A DNA stretch of 13,350 nt from an uncultured Ruminococcus sp. (GCA_902783905.1 CACZSP010000073.1:1-13350), one strand, 5' to 3'. Positions 1 through 7,507 are shown, counted from the stretch's first letter. Numbers and translations are program-made. The notes: a model not told the origin generated them from the letters alone.

Positions 1-709
1 CGGCGGATATTACGGGGATGACGGACGAAGCTATCGTTCTCGCAAGCGTTTCGTCGTTGAAACACGACAGATCTTCAAACGATCCTCCGCCGCGCCCGAT
101 AATCAAGGTATCGACGGATCCTTCCCTGTTGAAATATCTGATTCCTTCGGCAATGCTTGCCGGCGCTTCGGCTCCCTGAACCAGCGCGGGATAAAGAAAG
201 ATTTCGCACATCGGCCAGCGCCTTCCGAGAATGGTTATCATATCTCTTACAGCCGCTCCGGTGGCGGATGTGACTATACCGATCTTTTCGGGAAATCTCG
301 GGATTTTCTTTTTGCGGGAAACGTCGAACAGACCCTCCTCGCCGAGTTTCTTTTTGAGACGCTCAAAGGCGGCGTACAGTTCACCGAGCCCGGCATCCAG
401 CATTGAATTTACGTAAAGCTGGTAGGTTCCGTCTCTTTTGAAAACCGAAATTCTTCCGAATGCGATCACGTCGCTTCCGTCTTTCGGTGAGAAGGTGAGC
501 CCCGAAACGTTCCCGGAAAACATAACGCATCTGAGCGCCGATTCGCGGTCCTTGAGCGAAAAATACATGTGTCCGGAATAATGATGCTTGAAATTCGAGA
601 TCTCCCCCCGGACGGCAACCGTCGATAAAAGTCCGTTGCCGTCAATCAGCATCTTTACGTAATCGTTGAGCTGTGAAACCGTAATATAAGATATTCCGTC
701 AGTTTTCAT
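1..709 (-). CDS. xseA: Exodeoxyribonuclease VII large subunit (3'-truncated by window edge)
   Basis: This is the N-terminal 236 residues of the large subunit of exonuclease VII, which degrades single-stranded DNA to oligonucleotides in repair and recombination, in the cytoplasm. Reading the minus strand from the ATG at 709 gives an OB-fold domain (about 8-105; VSQLNDYVK near 11, then RGEISNFK, SGHMYFSLKD, with VMFSGN near 62). The start of the catalytic domain follows: IGIVTSATGAAVRDM at 143-157 and the family signature IIGRGGGSFEDLSCFNDE at 203-220, then PVISA at the cut end. The usual protein is about 400 aa or longer, so the C-terminal coiled coil and the expected small-subunit gene xseB lie outside the window. 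The start overlaps the end of the upstream M22 gene by 11 nt, which suggests translational coupling; only a distant AAGG precedes it. The identification is firm. Confidence 0.96.
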   Translation of the reverse strand, partial: MKTDGISYITVSQLNDYVKMLIDGNGLLSTVAVRGEISNFKHHYSGHMYFSLKDRESALRCVMFSGNVSGLTFSPKDGSDVIAFGRISVFKRDGTYQLYVNSMLDAGLGELYAAFERLKKKLGEEGLFDVSRKKKIPRFPEKIGIVTSATGAAVRDMITILGRRWPMCEIFLYPALVQGAEAPASIAEGIRYFNREGSVDTLIIGRGGGSFEDLSCFNDETLARTIASSVIPVISA

Positions 710-1649
710 TCAAATACTTCAACCTTGCAAGCAGCGCGATTCCGACTGCGTTGTCGGAAGAATACTCGGGCGACGTGAAAAAACATGCGTCCAGTCCGGA
801 AAGTCGGGATGAAATATATGCGCTTCCGGTAACTCCTCCCGAAAAAATCACAGGAAGATTACCGTATACGCTCCTAGCGTTACGCGTCAGTTTAATAAGT
901 GTTTCGCAAACCGAGTCGAATATGAATCTTGCGACGTATCCCGCGGAATTCTTTTTTTCGATCATGGAAATCGCGACGTTCTCAAGCCCTGAAAGCGAAC
1001 AATCGGTCCCGTTCACCGACGTTTTTGAAGGTTGCACGGACGTATCGACAGACATACAGAGCCTGTCAAGCTCCGCGCCGCACGGGAAGGAGAGCCCGAG
1101 TCTGACCCCGGTACGGTCGATAAGCTGTCCGGCGTTCAGATCTGTCGTTCCCCCGATCCTCTCGCAGGAAAGGTCGCTGCCCGAAAGCGAACAGAGAAGG
1201 ACCTCTGTCGTCCCTCCGGAAACGTGAAAGGAAATAAAACGAGACGGATCAATTTCATTCAGCGCCCCCGATGTGCAAAGAGCCGCCATCACGTGCCCCT
1301 CCTGATGAGAGAACCCGAACAGCGGAGCTTTTGCGCCGGCCGCAAAGGAAATCGCCGCACCGATTCCGCAAAGGAATACGGGCATATATGAGCCGGAAAC
1401 GCGCCGGGGAGATTGGGATACTCCGACGGCAACCGCCGTGCTCCCGGCTGTCGCTTCGGCGAGCTTTTCGGTTACACCGGGCAGATTCTTCACGTGCGCA
1501 AAAACGGCGTCCGACTGCCTGAGGCCCCGTTCTCCGTCCCTTACCGGCAGAGGTGATTTAATGTTTGCGATCACGTTTCCGTCATAATCGCAAACGGCGC
1601 AGGACGTCGTGTAATTGCTCGTGTCGAATCCGCAGAAAACCTCCTTCAT
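699..1649 (-). CDS. TsaD/Kae1-like (peptidase M22 family) ASKHA protein, divergent paralogue
   Basis: This 316-aa cytoplasmic protein belongs to the TsaD/Kae1/YgjD (former M22 peptidase) fold. Visible motifs are an N-terminal nucleotide-binding strand (GFDTSNYTTS, 7-16), the metal-site HxxxH (H115 and H119 in SHQEGH), HVSGGTTE (142-149), a GTTDLNAGQLIDR block (167-179), CSLSGL (217-222), SGGV (270-273) and SSDNA (297-301). True TsaD, the tRNA t6A-synthesis enzyme, has a DDAAGE-type block where this protein reads DLNAGQ, and its length and flanking residues also differ. I therefore read it as the Clostridia-type paralogue rather than tsaD itself. Its biochemical function is not known to me. 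The start ATG shares one base with the nusB stop (TAATG) and the 3' end overlaps xseA, so it is the middle gene of a tightly packed operon. Ligand-site residues look largely intact, so ATP or nucleotide binding is plausible. Confidence 0.85.
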   Translation of the reverse strand: MKEVFCGFDTSNYTTSCAVCDYDGNVIANIKSPLPVRDGERGLRQSDAVFAHVKNLPGVTEKLAEATAGSTAVAVGVSQSPRRVSGSYMPVFLCGIGAAISFAAGAKAPLFGFSHQEGHVMAALCTSGALNEIDPSRFISFHVSGGTTEVLLCSLSGSDLSCERIGGTTDLNAGQLIDRTGVRLGLSFPCGAELDRLCMSVDTSVQPSKTSVNGTDCSLSGLENVAISMIEKKNSAGYVARFIFDSVCETLIKLTRNARSVYGNLPVIFSGGVTGSAYISSRLSGLDACFFTSPEYSSDNAVGIALLARLKYLNEN

Positions 1650-2068
1650 TATCCGTTGTCCCGGTGCAGATCCGGATCGTGAAGGACCGAGTTCAGAATA
1701 CCGTTTACGAAAGGCCTGATCTTCTTTTCGTCGTCGTATTCCTTTACCAGTTCAATCGCCTCGTTGACAGCGGATGCCGGCGGAACGTCGTCTCTGAAAT
1801 AAATCTCGTAAACCGCCGTTCTCATAATCGCAAGAGCAACCGGTGAGATTCTGGATGTCTTCCAGCCGTTGGAATACTCGGATATCTTTCCGTCTATAAA
1901 ATCCAGTTTCCCGCATACACCGCAGAAGGTTGAACGAACGTATTCGTCATCCGGAAATCTGCCGCATTCGACGGCAAGAGCGTATAATTCCGCGGGATCG
2001 GATCCGGGTTTGAAGGAATACTCGAAAATGAGCGACATTACTTCTTTTCGTGCTTCTTTTCTTTTCAA
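1649..2068 (-). CDS. nusB: Transcription antitermination factor NusB
   Basis: This 139-aa all-helical RNA-binding protein is expected to pair with NusE (ribosomal protein S10) on boxA RNA to prevent premature termination in rRNA operons. Family features are the Arg/Lys-rich first helix, NGWKTSRISPVALAIMRTA around 67-85, the VNEAIELVKEY block at 101-111 and FVNGILNSV at 120-128. Length matches the family. The best start is a TTG at 2068: it has an AAGGG Shine-Dalgarno 8 nt upstream and keeps the conserved basic N-terminus. An in-frame ATG ten codons further in would delete that helix. The gene is first in a nusB - M22 - xseA operon behind a near-consensus promoter. The family call is firm; the TTG start is probable. 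Confidence 0.95.
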   Translation of the reverse strand: MKRKEARKEVMSLIFEYSFKPGSDPAELYALAVECGRFPDDEYVRSTFCGVCGKLDFIDGKISEYSNGWKTSRISPVALAIMRTAVYEIYFRDDVPPASAVNEAIELVKEYDDEKKIRPFVNGILNSVLHDPDLHRDNG

Positions 2069-2101
2069 AACAGTTTCCCTTAATAAGTTTTATAGATTAT
2101 T

Positions 2102-2130
2102 ATTATACAACATTATGCTCTTTTAGTCAA
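2102..2130 (-). promoter_or_regulatory. Sigma-70/SigA-type promoter of the nusB operon
   Basis: On the minus strand TTGACT (2125-2130) and TATAAT (2102-2107) are separated by exactly 17 bp. The expected transcription start is near 2095, giving a leader of about 27 nt that contains the AAGGG SD of nusB. Nothing else in the spacer competes with it. Confidence 0.88.
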
Positions 2131-2136
2131 GGAAAA

Positions 2137-2172
2137 GATGAATAATTCATCAAATCCAAAATGAATATTCAT
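2137..2172. repeat. Pair of AT-rich palindromes upstream of the nusB promoter
   Basis: GATGAATAATTCATC (2137-2151, perfect apart from its central base) and ATGAATATTCAT (2161-2172, perfect) share the ATGAAT/ATTCAT half-site. Their centres are about 22 bp apart, near two helical turns. They sit just upstream of the nusB -35 box and downstream of the AAA ATPase stop. On the minus strand each is followed by a run of T, so they could instead be weak terminators of the wecB-ATPase transcript. The sequence does not decide between operator and terminator. Confidence 0.45.
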
Positions 2173-2216
2173 GTAACTATCAGATGACCGCACAATACAG
2201 ACGGTTCTGAATCCCA

Positions 2217-4151
2217 TTAAAACCCGATTTTGTTTCTTTTTACGATCTTTTCGGAAAACTCTCCTTCGGAACTTGCCGCGACGAAGTCGTCTCTTGAAAG
2301 AACAAGGTTCTCCTCACCGGAAAGAGACGCCCTCAGCGCGGCTTTGGACCAGACTCTCTCGTAAAGGTTTCTGACGAAACGGGCGTTGGCAAATTCCCTG
2401 GATTCAAAAGTCGAATCGGGCAAACCGTAAAAATACGATTTTGCCTCATTTTCAAGTTCTTCGGTGTAGTTGAAGTGCTTTTTTACCATCAGCATAAAGA
2501 TCTCGAATAGCTGTTTTTTCGAATAATTCGGAAAATGAATCAGATAAGGCATACGGCTGCGCAGACCGGCGTTCCCCTCCATCAGAGTTTCCATATCCTC
2601 CGTATAGCCCGCCATAATGACAAGCATGTCGTCCCGATGATTTTCCATCTCCGAGATGAGTGTTGTCAGCGCTTCCCGTCCGTAATCGTTGAAGGAGTTG
2701 TCTTTGGTGTAAAGGGCATACGCCTCGTCAATAAAGAGAACCGATCCGTAGGCATCCCGGCAGATAGCGGCGGTTTTGACCGCTGTCTGACCGACGTATT
2801 CTGCACAAAGCATCCTTGCGGAATATTCAAGGAAAGCACCCTTTCTCAGAATTCCCTCCTCACGGAATATTTTCCCGATGATCCTTGCCACTGTTGTCTT
2901 ACCGGTACCGGGAGCGCCGGTAAACCTCATGTGTATCGAAGGGCGGTCGAGACTGTCGTTTTTCATCGATATTTTTACCTGTGCGGTGATCTCACGGATA
3001 CGTTCGGCAATCTTTTCCATACCGATCATTTCGTTCAGTTCCTCGAAACCGCTCGATTCCTTCTTGCCAGCACGCATCATACCGATATCTTCCGGAACGA
3101 TCGTTCCGGAGTCAGGTTCCTTCCCTTCCCGTATCTTTTTCGAGTCGGAAACCGATTTTGACAATATTATCTCATCGCTGATCTTTACCGCGGTCTTGAA
3201 TCCGTAAAAACGTCCGTCTCTCTTTTCTTCAGCAACGTAACGCAGAAAAGCTTCGTGCATCCCGGCGCCGGCTTCCATTCCCGCGTTTCTCAGCTCGTTT
3301 TCAAAGGTTTCGGACAGGACCGCTTCGTGCAAAGGTGGAATCGCAACGATTCTGGTAACCATTACGTCAGACAGAAGCGCAGCCAGAACGTCAAGCGACC
3401 GTTTTTCGAGAAAAGGAACCCTGAATGCGAACACGAAAGAATCCTGAAGATACGAAAGCCAGGATACGAATGACCGGAGGGCATCGTTTTTGCCTTCGTT
3501 CAGAAAATAACCGATATCGATACCGATAATTCCGTTTTCGGTTACGTTGCGGTGTTCGTGAAGATCGTTTTTCAGATCTTCGATACTTATCGCGCCGGTC
3601 CCCGACTCTTCGGCTATCTTATATTCGGTGTAATTGACTCTCGAATCGCTTTCGTCTCCGTAAAATCCGGTGCGTCTTATAAAATCGCCGAAAGACGAAA
3701 GGAGCGTGGTAAAACCGCACCCCGAATCTATGGCAAAAAGATAATTCTGCGTTCTCAGCACGTCAAGCGATTCCTTTTCTCGGAGGATCGGAACGATTCC
3801 GGCAAGCTCGGTAACAAGCTTCTGATACGGCTCGGCACCGTAAAGGCCGGTGTAAATCTGATGCATCAGCAGAGATTCGTCGCTGCCGTCCGATCTGAAG
3901 GACATAAAGGAAAACTCACCTTTATACTCCGGGAAAGCCGAATCCGCCGCTGTTCTGGCGGCCTTTTCCGCGTCCGACTCGTTTTCGGCGTTAACAAGAA
4001 TGATGACAAAGGTGTATCTTAAGAAATCTAAGGACGCACCGTTTTCCGGAGGAAAAGCCGCCAGCAGAGCCGTTTTGTCGATCCCGCCTTCCGGGATCGT
4101 CGAGAGCGCAAAGGAATACGGAAAACCGATCCTGATCATAAATCTTTTCAT
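2217..4151 (-). CDS. CbxX/CfxQ-SpoVK-type AAA+ ATPase with a degenerate AAA-like N-terminal half
   Basis: This is a 644-aa soluble protein. The C-terminal AAA+ domain (about 370-640) is canonical: GAPGTGKTT Walker A (412-420, K418), the EYVGQTA loop (451-457), VLFIDEA Walker B (471-477, D475/E476), an MAGYTEDM sensor-1 segment (513-520), GLRSRMP arginine finger (529-535) and an ARFVRNLYERV sensor-2 helix (590-600). This layout is that of the CbxX/CfxQ, SpoVK and EccA class, ring ATPases that remodel protein partners. Residues about 100-330 look like a second, inactive AAA module: IDSGCGFTTLL (141-151) resembles a Walker A with Phe for Lys, and IIGIDIGYF (208-216) takes the Walker B place without the DE pair. 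Residues 1-100 match nothing I recognise. The start overlaps the wecB stop (ATGA) and is preceded by GGAGA, so it is co-translated with the epimerase. The client is unknown. Confidence 0.88.
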   Translation of the reverse strand: MKRFMIRIGFPYSFALSTIPEGGIDKTALLAAFPPENGASLDFLRYTFVIILVNAENESDAEKAARTAADSAFPEYKGEFSFMSFRSDGSDESLLMHQIYTGLYGAEPYQKLVTELAGIVPILREKESLDVLRTQNYLFAIDSGCGFTTLLSSFGDFIRRTGFYGDESDSRVNYTEYKIAEESGTGAISIEDLKNDLHEHRNVTENGIIGIDIGYFLNEGKNDALRSFVSWLSYLQDSFVFAFRVPFLEKRSLDVLAALLSDVMVTRIVAIPPLHEAVLSETFENELRNAGMEAGAGMHEAFLRYVAEEKRDGRFYGFKTAVKISDEIILSKSVSDSKKIREGKEPDSGTIVPEDIGMMRAGKKESSGFEELNEMIGMEKIAERIREITAQVKISMKNDSLDRPSIHMRFTGAPGTGKTTVARIIGKIFREEGILRKGAFLEYSARMLCAEYVGQTAVKTAAICRDAYGSVLFIDEAYALYTKDNSFNDYGREALTTLISEMENHRDDMLVIMAGYTEDMETLMEGNAGLRSRMPYLIHFPNYSKKQLFEIFMLMVKKHFNYTEELENEAKSYFYGLPDSTFESREFANARFVRNLYERVWSKAALRASLSGEENLVLSRDDFVAASSEGEFSEKIVKRNKIGF

Positions 4152-5257
4152 ACCTGCAGTTCTCCTTTTTCATAAAGCCGAATGATAACGTCAGCGATTT
4201 TTTCGGAAGCGTGACCGTCTCCGTAGGCAAAACATCTCTTTTTCATCGAATTAAGGCGTTTTTTATCGGAAAGAAGACCGAACACTTCACTGTAAACGGT
4301 TTCTTCGGAGGTTCCCGAAAGCACGGAGACTCCGAAATCAACGCTTTCCTCTCTCTCGGTCACTCTGCGAACGATGACGGCGGGAGTTCCGGTAAAAGCG
4401 GCTTCTTCCTCAAGACCGCCGGAATCGGTAACGCAAAGCGTTGAAATTCGTAAAAGCGCGTGGGAATCGGACAGCCCGACGGGACCTGTAATCATTGCGT
4501 TCCCGCATTCGCGAAACGATTCCTCAGCGATCTCGCGTATGCCCGGAGCGGGATGAACCGGAAAAACGCAGAAGGCGTCCGCATCCTCCACGGCTCTTCG
4601 CACCGCACGGAAAACGCTCCGCATTGACTCTTTTGCCAGTTCCCGGCGGTGAATGGTCATATAGACGATATTTTTATTTTTTGCGTTCCGCGGAAGATCG
4701 AACGAAAGACTTGCTCCGGATGTATACGAAAATGAATCAAGCCCGGTGTTTCCGGTCAGAAATATCCTGGACTCGGGAATCCCTTCGGCGACGAGATTGC
4801 GGAATGCTTTTGCGGTTGGCGCAAAATGGAAAGATGCCGAAAGCGATATTGCCCTGCGATTGAATTCCTCGGGATAAGGGGAACCGAGATCGAAGGTCCT
4901 TAGCCCGGCTTCTACGTGAACAACCGGTACCCGAGAATAAAACCCGGCGCATGCGGCGCCGAATGATGAAAAAGTATCCCCCTGGACGATAACAGCGTCG
5001 GGCTCCGTGCCGGCAATTACCCCGGACACTTCGGATATTACCCGCGACGTCAAACGGGCGGGAGACTGATCCGGTTTCATCAGTTTTAGATCCATATCCG
5101 GTTTTATGCCGAATATCTTCCACGCGTCCGCGGCAAGCCGGTCGTGCTGACCCGTGGAACAAACCGTCATATCCGCGCCTCTTTTTTTCAGCTCGGCTAT
5201 AAGCGGGCCGAGCTTCACCACCTCGGGTCTTGTTCCCGCAACGGCTAAGAGTTTCAT
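4148..5257 (-). CDS. wecB: UDP-N-acetylglucosamine 2-epimerase (non-hydrolysing)
   Basis: This 369-aa cytoplasmic enzyme should interconvert UDP-GlcNAc and UDP-ManNAc, supplying ManNAc for teichoic-acid linkage units or other surface glycans. Family signatures run in order: GTRPEVVKLGPL (8-19, with R10 and K15), QGDT (92-95), HVEAGLRT (114-121), PYPEEFNRR (127-135), LTGNTGLD (167-174), TIHRREL (201-207), FPVHPAP (232-238), VTDSGGLEEEA (276-286) and RRVTEREE (297-304). The catalytic acids D94, E116 and E130 or E131 and the histidine of HRRE are present; the usual HRREN reads HRREL here. Length is normal. The ATG at 5257 has AGAGGA 7 nt upstream. No other glycan gene lies beside it: it follows a surface-protein gene across a terminator and is ATGA-coupled to the AAA ATPase. 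Whether its product decorates that surface protein is speculation. Confidence 0.95.
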   Translation of the reverse strand: MKLLAVAGTRPEVVKLGPLIAELKKRGADMTVCSTGQHDRLAADAWKIFGIKPDMDLKLMKPDQSPARLTSRVISEVSGVIAGTEPDAVIVQGDTFSSFGAACAGFYSRVPVVHVEAGLRTFDLGSPYPEEFNRRAISLSASFHFAPTAKAFRNLVAEGIPESRIFLTGNTGLDSFSYTSGASLSFDLPRNAKNKNIVYMTIHRRELAKESMRSVFRAVRRAVEDADAFCVFPVHPAPGIREIAEESFRECGNAMITGPVGLSDSHALLRISTLCVTDSGGLEEEAAFTGTPAVIVRRVTEREESVDFGVSVLSGTSEETVYSEVFGLLSDKKRLNSMKKRCFAYGDGHASEKIADVIIRLYEKGELQV

Positions 5258-5274
5258 TGTCGATTCCTCTTATT

Positions 5275-5316
5275 AAAGCCGCTCTTTCAGGACGAAAGGC
5301 CTTGCCGAGCGGCTTT
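5275..5316 (-). terminator. Stem-loop terminator after the surface-protein gene, in the wecB leader
   Basis: AAAGCCGCTC (5275-5284) and GAGCGGCTTT (5307-5316) form perfect 10-bp arms around a 22-nt loop that can itself pair partly. On the minus strand the stem ends in CTTTAATA, a short U-rich tail. It lies 41 nt after the stop at 5357 and ends only 17 nt before the wecB start, so it could also act as an attenuator for wecB and the ATPase. Confidence 0.75.
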
Positions 5317-5356
5317 ATCATGCGATTTATTTCAAAAAATACTGTAATTGCGATTA

Positions 5357-7441
5357 TTACGAGTGTTTACGGTTTTTTACAACAAGGAAAACGATAACTC
5401 CGCATGCAGCGGCAAGGAGCGAGCAGGCAGTGATAAGAAGCACCGTAAGAAGCTTATCCGGATTTTTGTTACCGTCGTCAGTGTTTCCGGCAGCTGACGA
5501 TTCCGCGGGAGAGGGAGACGACGACGTGTCGGCTGTGCTCCCGGACGTGACCGGTTCAACCGCATCCGTTGAATCGGGAACCGTCGTGACGCCGGGCTGA
5601 CTCTGGGAATCAGACGCCGATGTGACCGTTCCTGTCGCTTCGAGAACGACCGATTCTTTTGCGCCGCAAGCCGAACATACCTTCTCCCCTTCTCCGGGCT
5701 CGGTCGCCGTGGGCTCTTTGATCACGCTGACTTCTCCGAATGAATGAGCGATTTTCGGATATTTTGCCGTTATCTCGGCGACGTCTCCGGAAATCTTGAC
5801 GCTGACGTCGGTACATCCTTCTATTTCGGCCTTTGCATCGGGCGCAAGCTTGTAACCGAGATCGGCTTCGACGCTTATGACCGCGAAATATTCTTTATCG
5901 CAGGTGAACTTTTCGGACGGGTTGGCGGTGTTCCATACGATCGAGTTAAGCTTTAGTCCTTCGGCGAGTTCAAACTTAAGCGTTGAAGCCGGTAAATTAC
6001 CGGCAGCCGGCGCGGTAAAGCTGTGGATTTTAATCAGACTTATTGCGTTATCTTTTGTGCGGTAGGTTGCGTGAACTATAACAAGGGTGTCTTCCTTGAC
6101 GTTGGTAGTGTAAGATTCTGCCCTGTTATCAGGGTTCTGAACCTTAAGATCCTTGTTTTCCACGAATTTCCCGGTGTCAACGTTAATGGTGAGCGTGTAT
6201 TCGGTGTTCCCGAGTGGATGTTCGGCCATCGCTTTTACCGGGTCGCCGCCTCCGGCAAGCATCCATGTGTTTGCCTCTATACTATGGACGAAAGTCTCCG
6301 AATAACCGGCAGACTGTGATTCGACGGTAAAAGAAACCACCTTCGGAGTTCCGCTCGCCATACTAACGGCAGTCTCGCGGCAGATATCGCCGAAAGTTTT
6401 GGAAAACTGAAAATCTGGCAGCGTGACCGAAACGGTTCCCGATACACCGTTCATGACAGAATAGGTGAAACCGCAGACCGAGCACGTGTAATCGGTGTAA
6501 GCCCCGTTCGGAACGCCGTCGTCAAACGAATGGGCGGTCAGTCCGTAGTCGGAATCGCAAACGGTGCAATGCTTCCAGTGACCGTTCGTGTCCTTTTTCC
6601 AGTCTGAAGTGTCGCCGGAATGATCGCAGGCGACCGTGATCGTCTCGAACGACGCGTACGCGACCGTTTGCGACTGCTCAAGATTATAGATATAGGTGGT
6701 CTGCCCCGCGTACGATACTTCTGTATCGATTATAAACTGATAACCCGGAGAAGCGGTTAACACTACTCTCGGATAGTATTTCCCGGCCTTCGCAGGTGTT
6801 CCGGGATCAACCTCAACAGCGTCGGAATCCTTCCAGCCTGAAACCACCGAAGCTACCCCGGGAGTCGGAGAACTGAAATTATCGGTTGAAAGAATTGTTC
6901 CGACGGAAATCTCCCCGATAACGGTAACTTGGGAGATTTCGATACTTCCTCCCGGGAGCTTATCGAATTCACGGATCAGCTCGATCTTTGTATCCAGATT
7001 GATGACGTTTCCGTCGGAGTTTTTATCGTATCCGACGGCAAGGCAGGCCTCCCCGTTGACGGAAGCATGAACGTTGCTTGCTCCGCCGGAAACGGCGAAT
7101 ACGTATCCTGAAAGAGCATTGAGTCTGATTCTTAACCTGTATACGTGCCCGCCGGAAAAGTAGTCACCTGGTGAAAGATATTTTTCCGCCGTTACGTCAT
7201 ACCAGGCGATTCCGTCATAAAAAGGCGACGTGTCCTGATCTACGGCAACCTTCGCTCCCTGCGACGAAGGATCGTCGTCAAGGACGAAGGGAACCGCAAC
7301 TCCGGCCTTCGGCACTATAACAAAAGTGTCAAAATCGTTTATGATTTTATTTGAGGGCATTAACCCGGCTGAAACGCCGGCGCATAACACGGTGCATAAA
7401 ACAATGACAAGAACAAGCGAAAGTGCAATCTTAGATTTCAT
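5357..7441 (-). CDS. Secreted, C-terminally membrane-anchored surface protein with Cys/His modules
   Basis: This 694-aa protein has a signal peptide (basic MKSK, hydrophobic 5-22, likely cleavage near VSA at 23-25), a long extracellular region, a Ser/Thr/Pro-rich spacer (about 603-660), one transmembrane segment (about 664-688) and a short basic tail (KNRKHS). I see no LPXTG sortase motif. The ectodomain has three loosely repeated beta-rich units with a Y..(V/I)..(L/V).A..GY.(F/L) pattern, near 101-130, 223-250 and 518-550. It also has two Cys/His modules of a kind common in gut Firmicutes surface proteins: HWKHCTVC (288-295) followed by AHSF and YTCSVCG (318-324), and AHSFGE (565-570) followed by VCSACGA (588-594). 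Zinc binding is possible, not shown. It has its own promoter and terminator, so it is a single-gene unit. No enzymatic motif was recognised; function unknown. Confidence 0.8.
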   Translation of the reverse strand: MKSKIALSLVLVIVLCTVLCAGVSAGLMPSNKIINDFDTFVIVPKAGVAVPFVLDDDPSSQGAKVAVDQDTSPFYDGIAWYDVTAEKYLSPGDYFSGGHVYRLRIRLNALSGYVFAVSGGASNVHASVNGEACLAVGYDKNSDGNVINLDTKIELIREFDKLPGGSIEISQVTVIGEISVGTILSTDNFSSPTPGVASVVSGWKDSDAVEVDPGTPAKAGKYYPRVVLTASPGYQFIIDTEVSYAGQTTYIYNLEQSQTVAYASFETITVACDHSGDTSDWKKDTNGHWKHCTVCDSDYGLTAHSFDDGVPNGAYTDYTCSVCGFTYSVMNGVSGTVSVTLPDFQFSKTFGDICRETAVSMASGTPKVVSFTVESQSAGYSETFVHSIEANTWMLAGGGDPVKAMAEHPLGNTEYTLTINVDTGKFVENKDLKVQNPDNRAESYTTNVKEDTLVIVHATYRTKDNAISLIKIHSFTAPAAGNLPASTLKFELAEGLKLNSIVWNTANPSEKFTCDKEYFAVISVEADLGYKLAPDAKAEIEGCTDVSVKISGDVAEITAKYPKIAHSFGEVSVIKEPTATEPGEGEKVCSACGAKESVVLEATGTVTSASDSQSQPGVTTVPDSTDAVEPVTSGSTADTSSSPSPAESSAAGNTDDGNKNPDKLLTVLLITACSLLAAACGVIVFLVVKNRKHS

Positions 7442-7478
7442 CGCGTTATCCCACTATTTTATTTCAGTAATATATTAT

Positions 7479-7507
7479 ATTATAGCAAATTAAGCGCTGA
7501 AAGTCAA
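7479..7507 (-). promoter_or_regulatory. Promoter of the surface-protein gene, overlapping the stop of the upstream gene
   Basis: Minus-strand TTGACT (7502-7507) and TATAAT (7479-7484) are 17 bp apart. The -35 box contains the TGA stop of the deaminase-glycosylase gene. The leader is about 30 nt, with only a modest GTGGGA element before the ATG at 7441. A second TATAAT lies 5 bp downstream at poor spacing. Confidence 0.87.

Noticed and set aside
751..1227. Plus-strand 158-aa open frame
   Set aside because: It lies wholly antisense to the M22-family gene, has an unstructured Ser/Pro-rich translation and no SD. It is a shadow of the real gene.
2186..2204. Small ACCG...CGGT inverted repeat after the ATPase stop
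   Set aside because: A 4-bp stem with an 11-nt loop and no T tract is expected by chance.
2535..3161. Plus-strand 208-aa open frame
   Set aside because: It is antisense to the AAA ATPase, whose Walker A and B motifs are encoded on the other strand in this same region. The translation resembles no protein family.
4737..5321. Minus-strand 194-aa open frame overlapping wecB
   Set aside because: It is Arg-rich, out of frame with the well-conserved wecB and lacks its own SD; it also runs through the terminator stem.
5322..5385. Weak promoter-like pair (TTGTAA and AATAAT, about 18 bp apart, minus strand) that could serve wecB
   Set aside because: The -35 match is poor and it lies upstream of the terminator stem, so it would not bypass it. 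Not strong enough to list as a feature.
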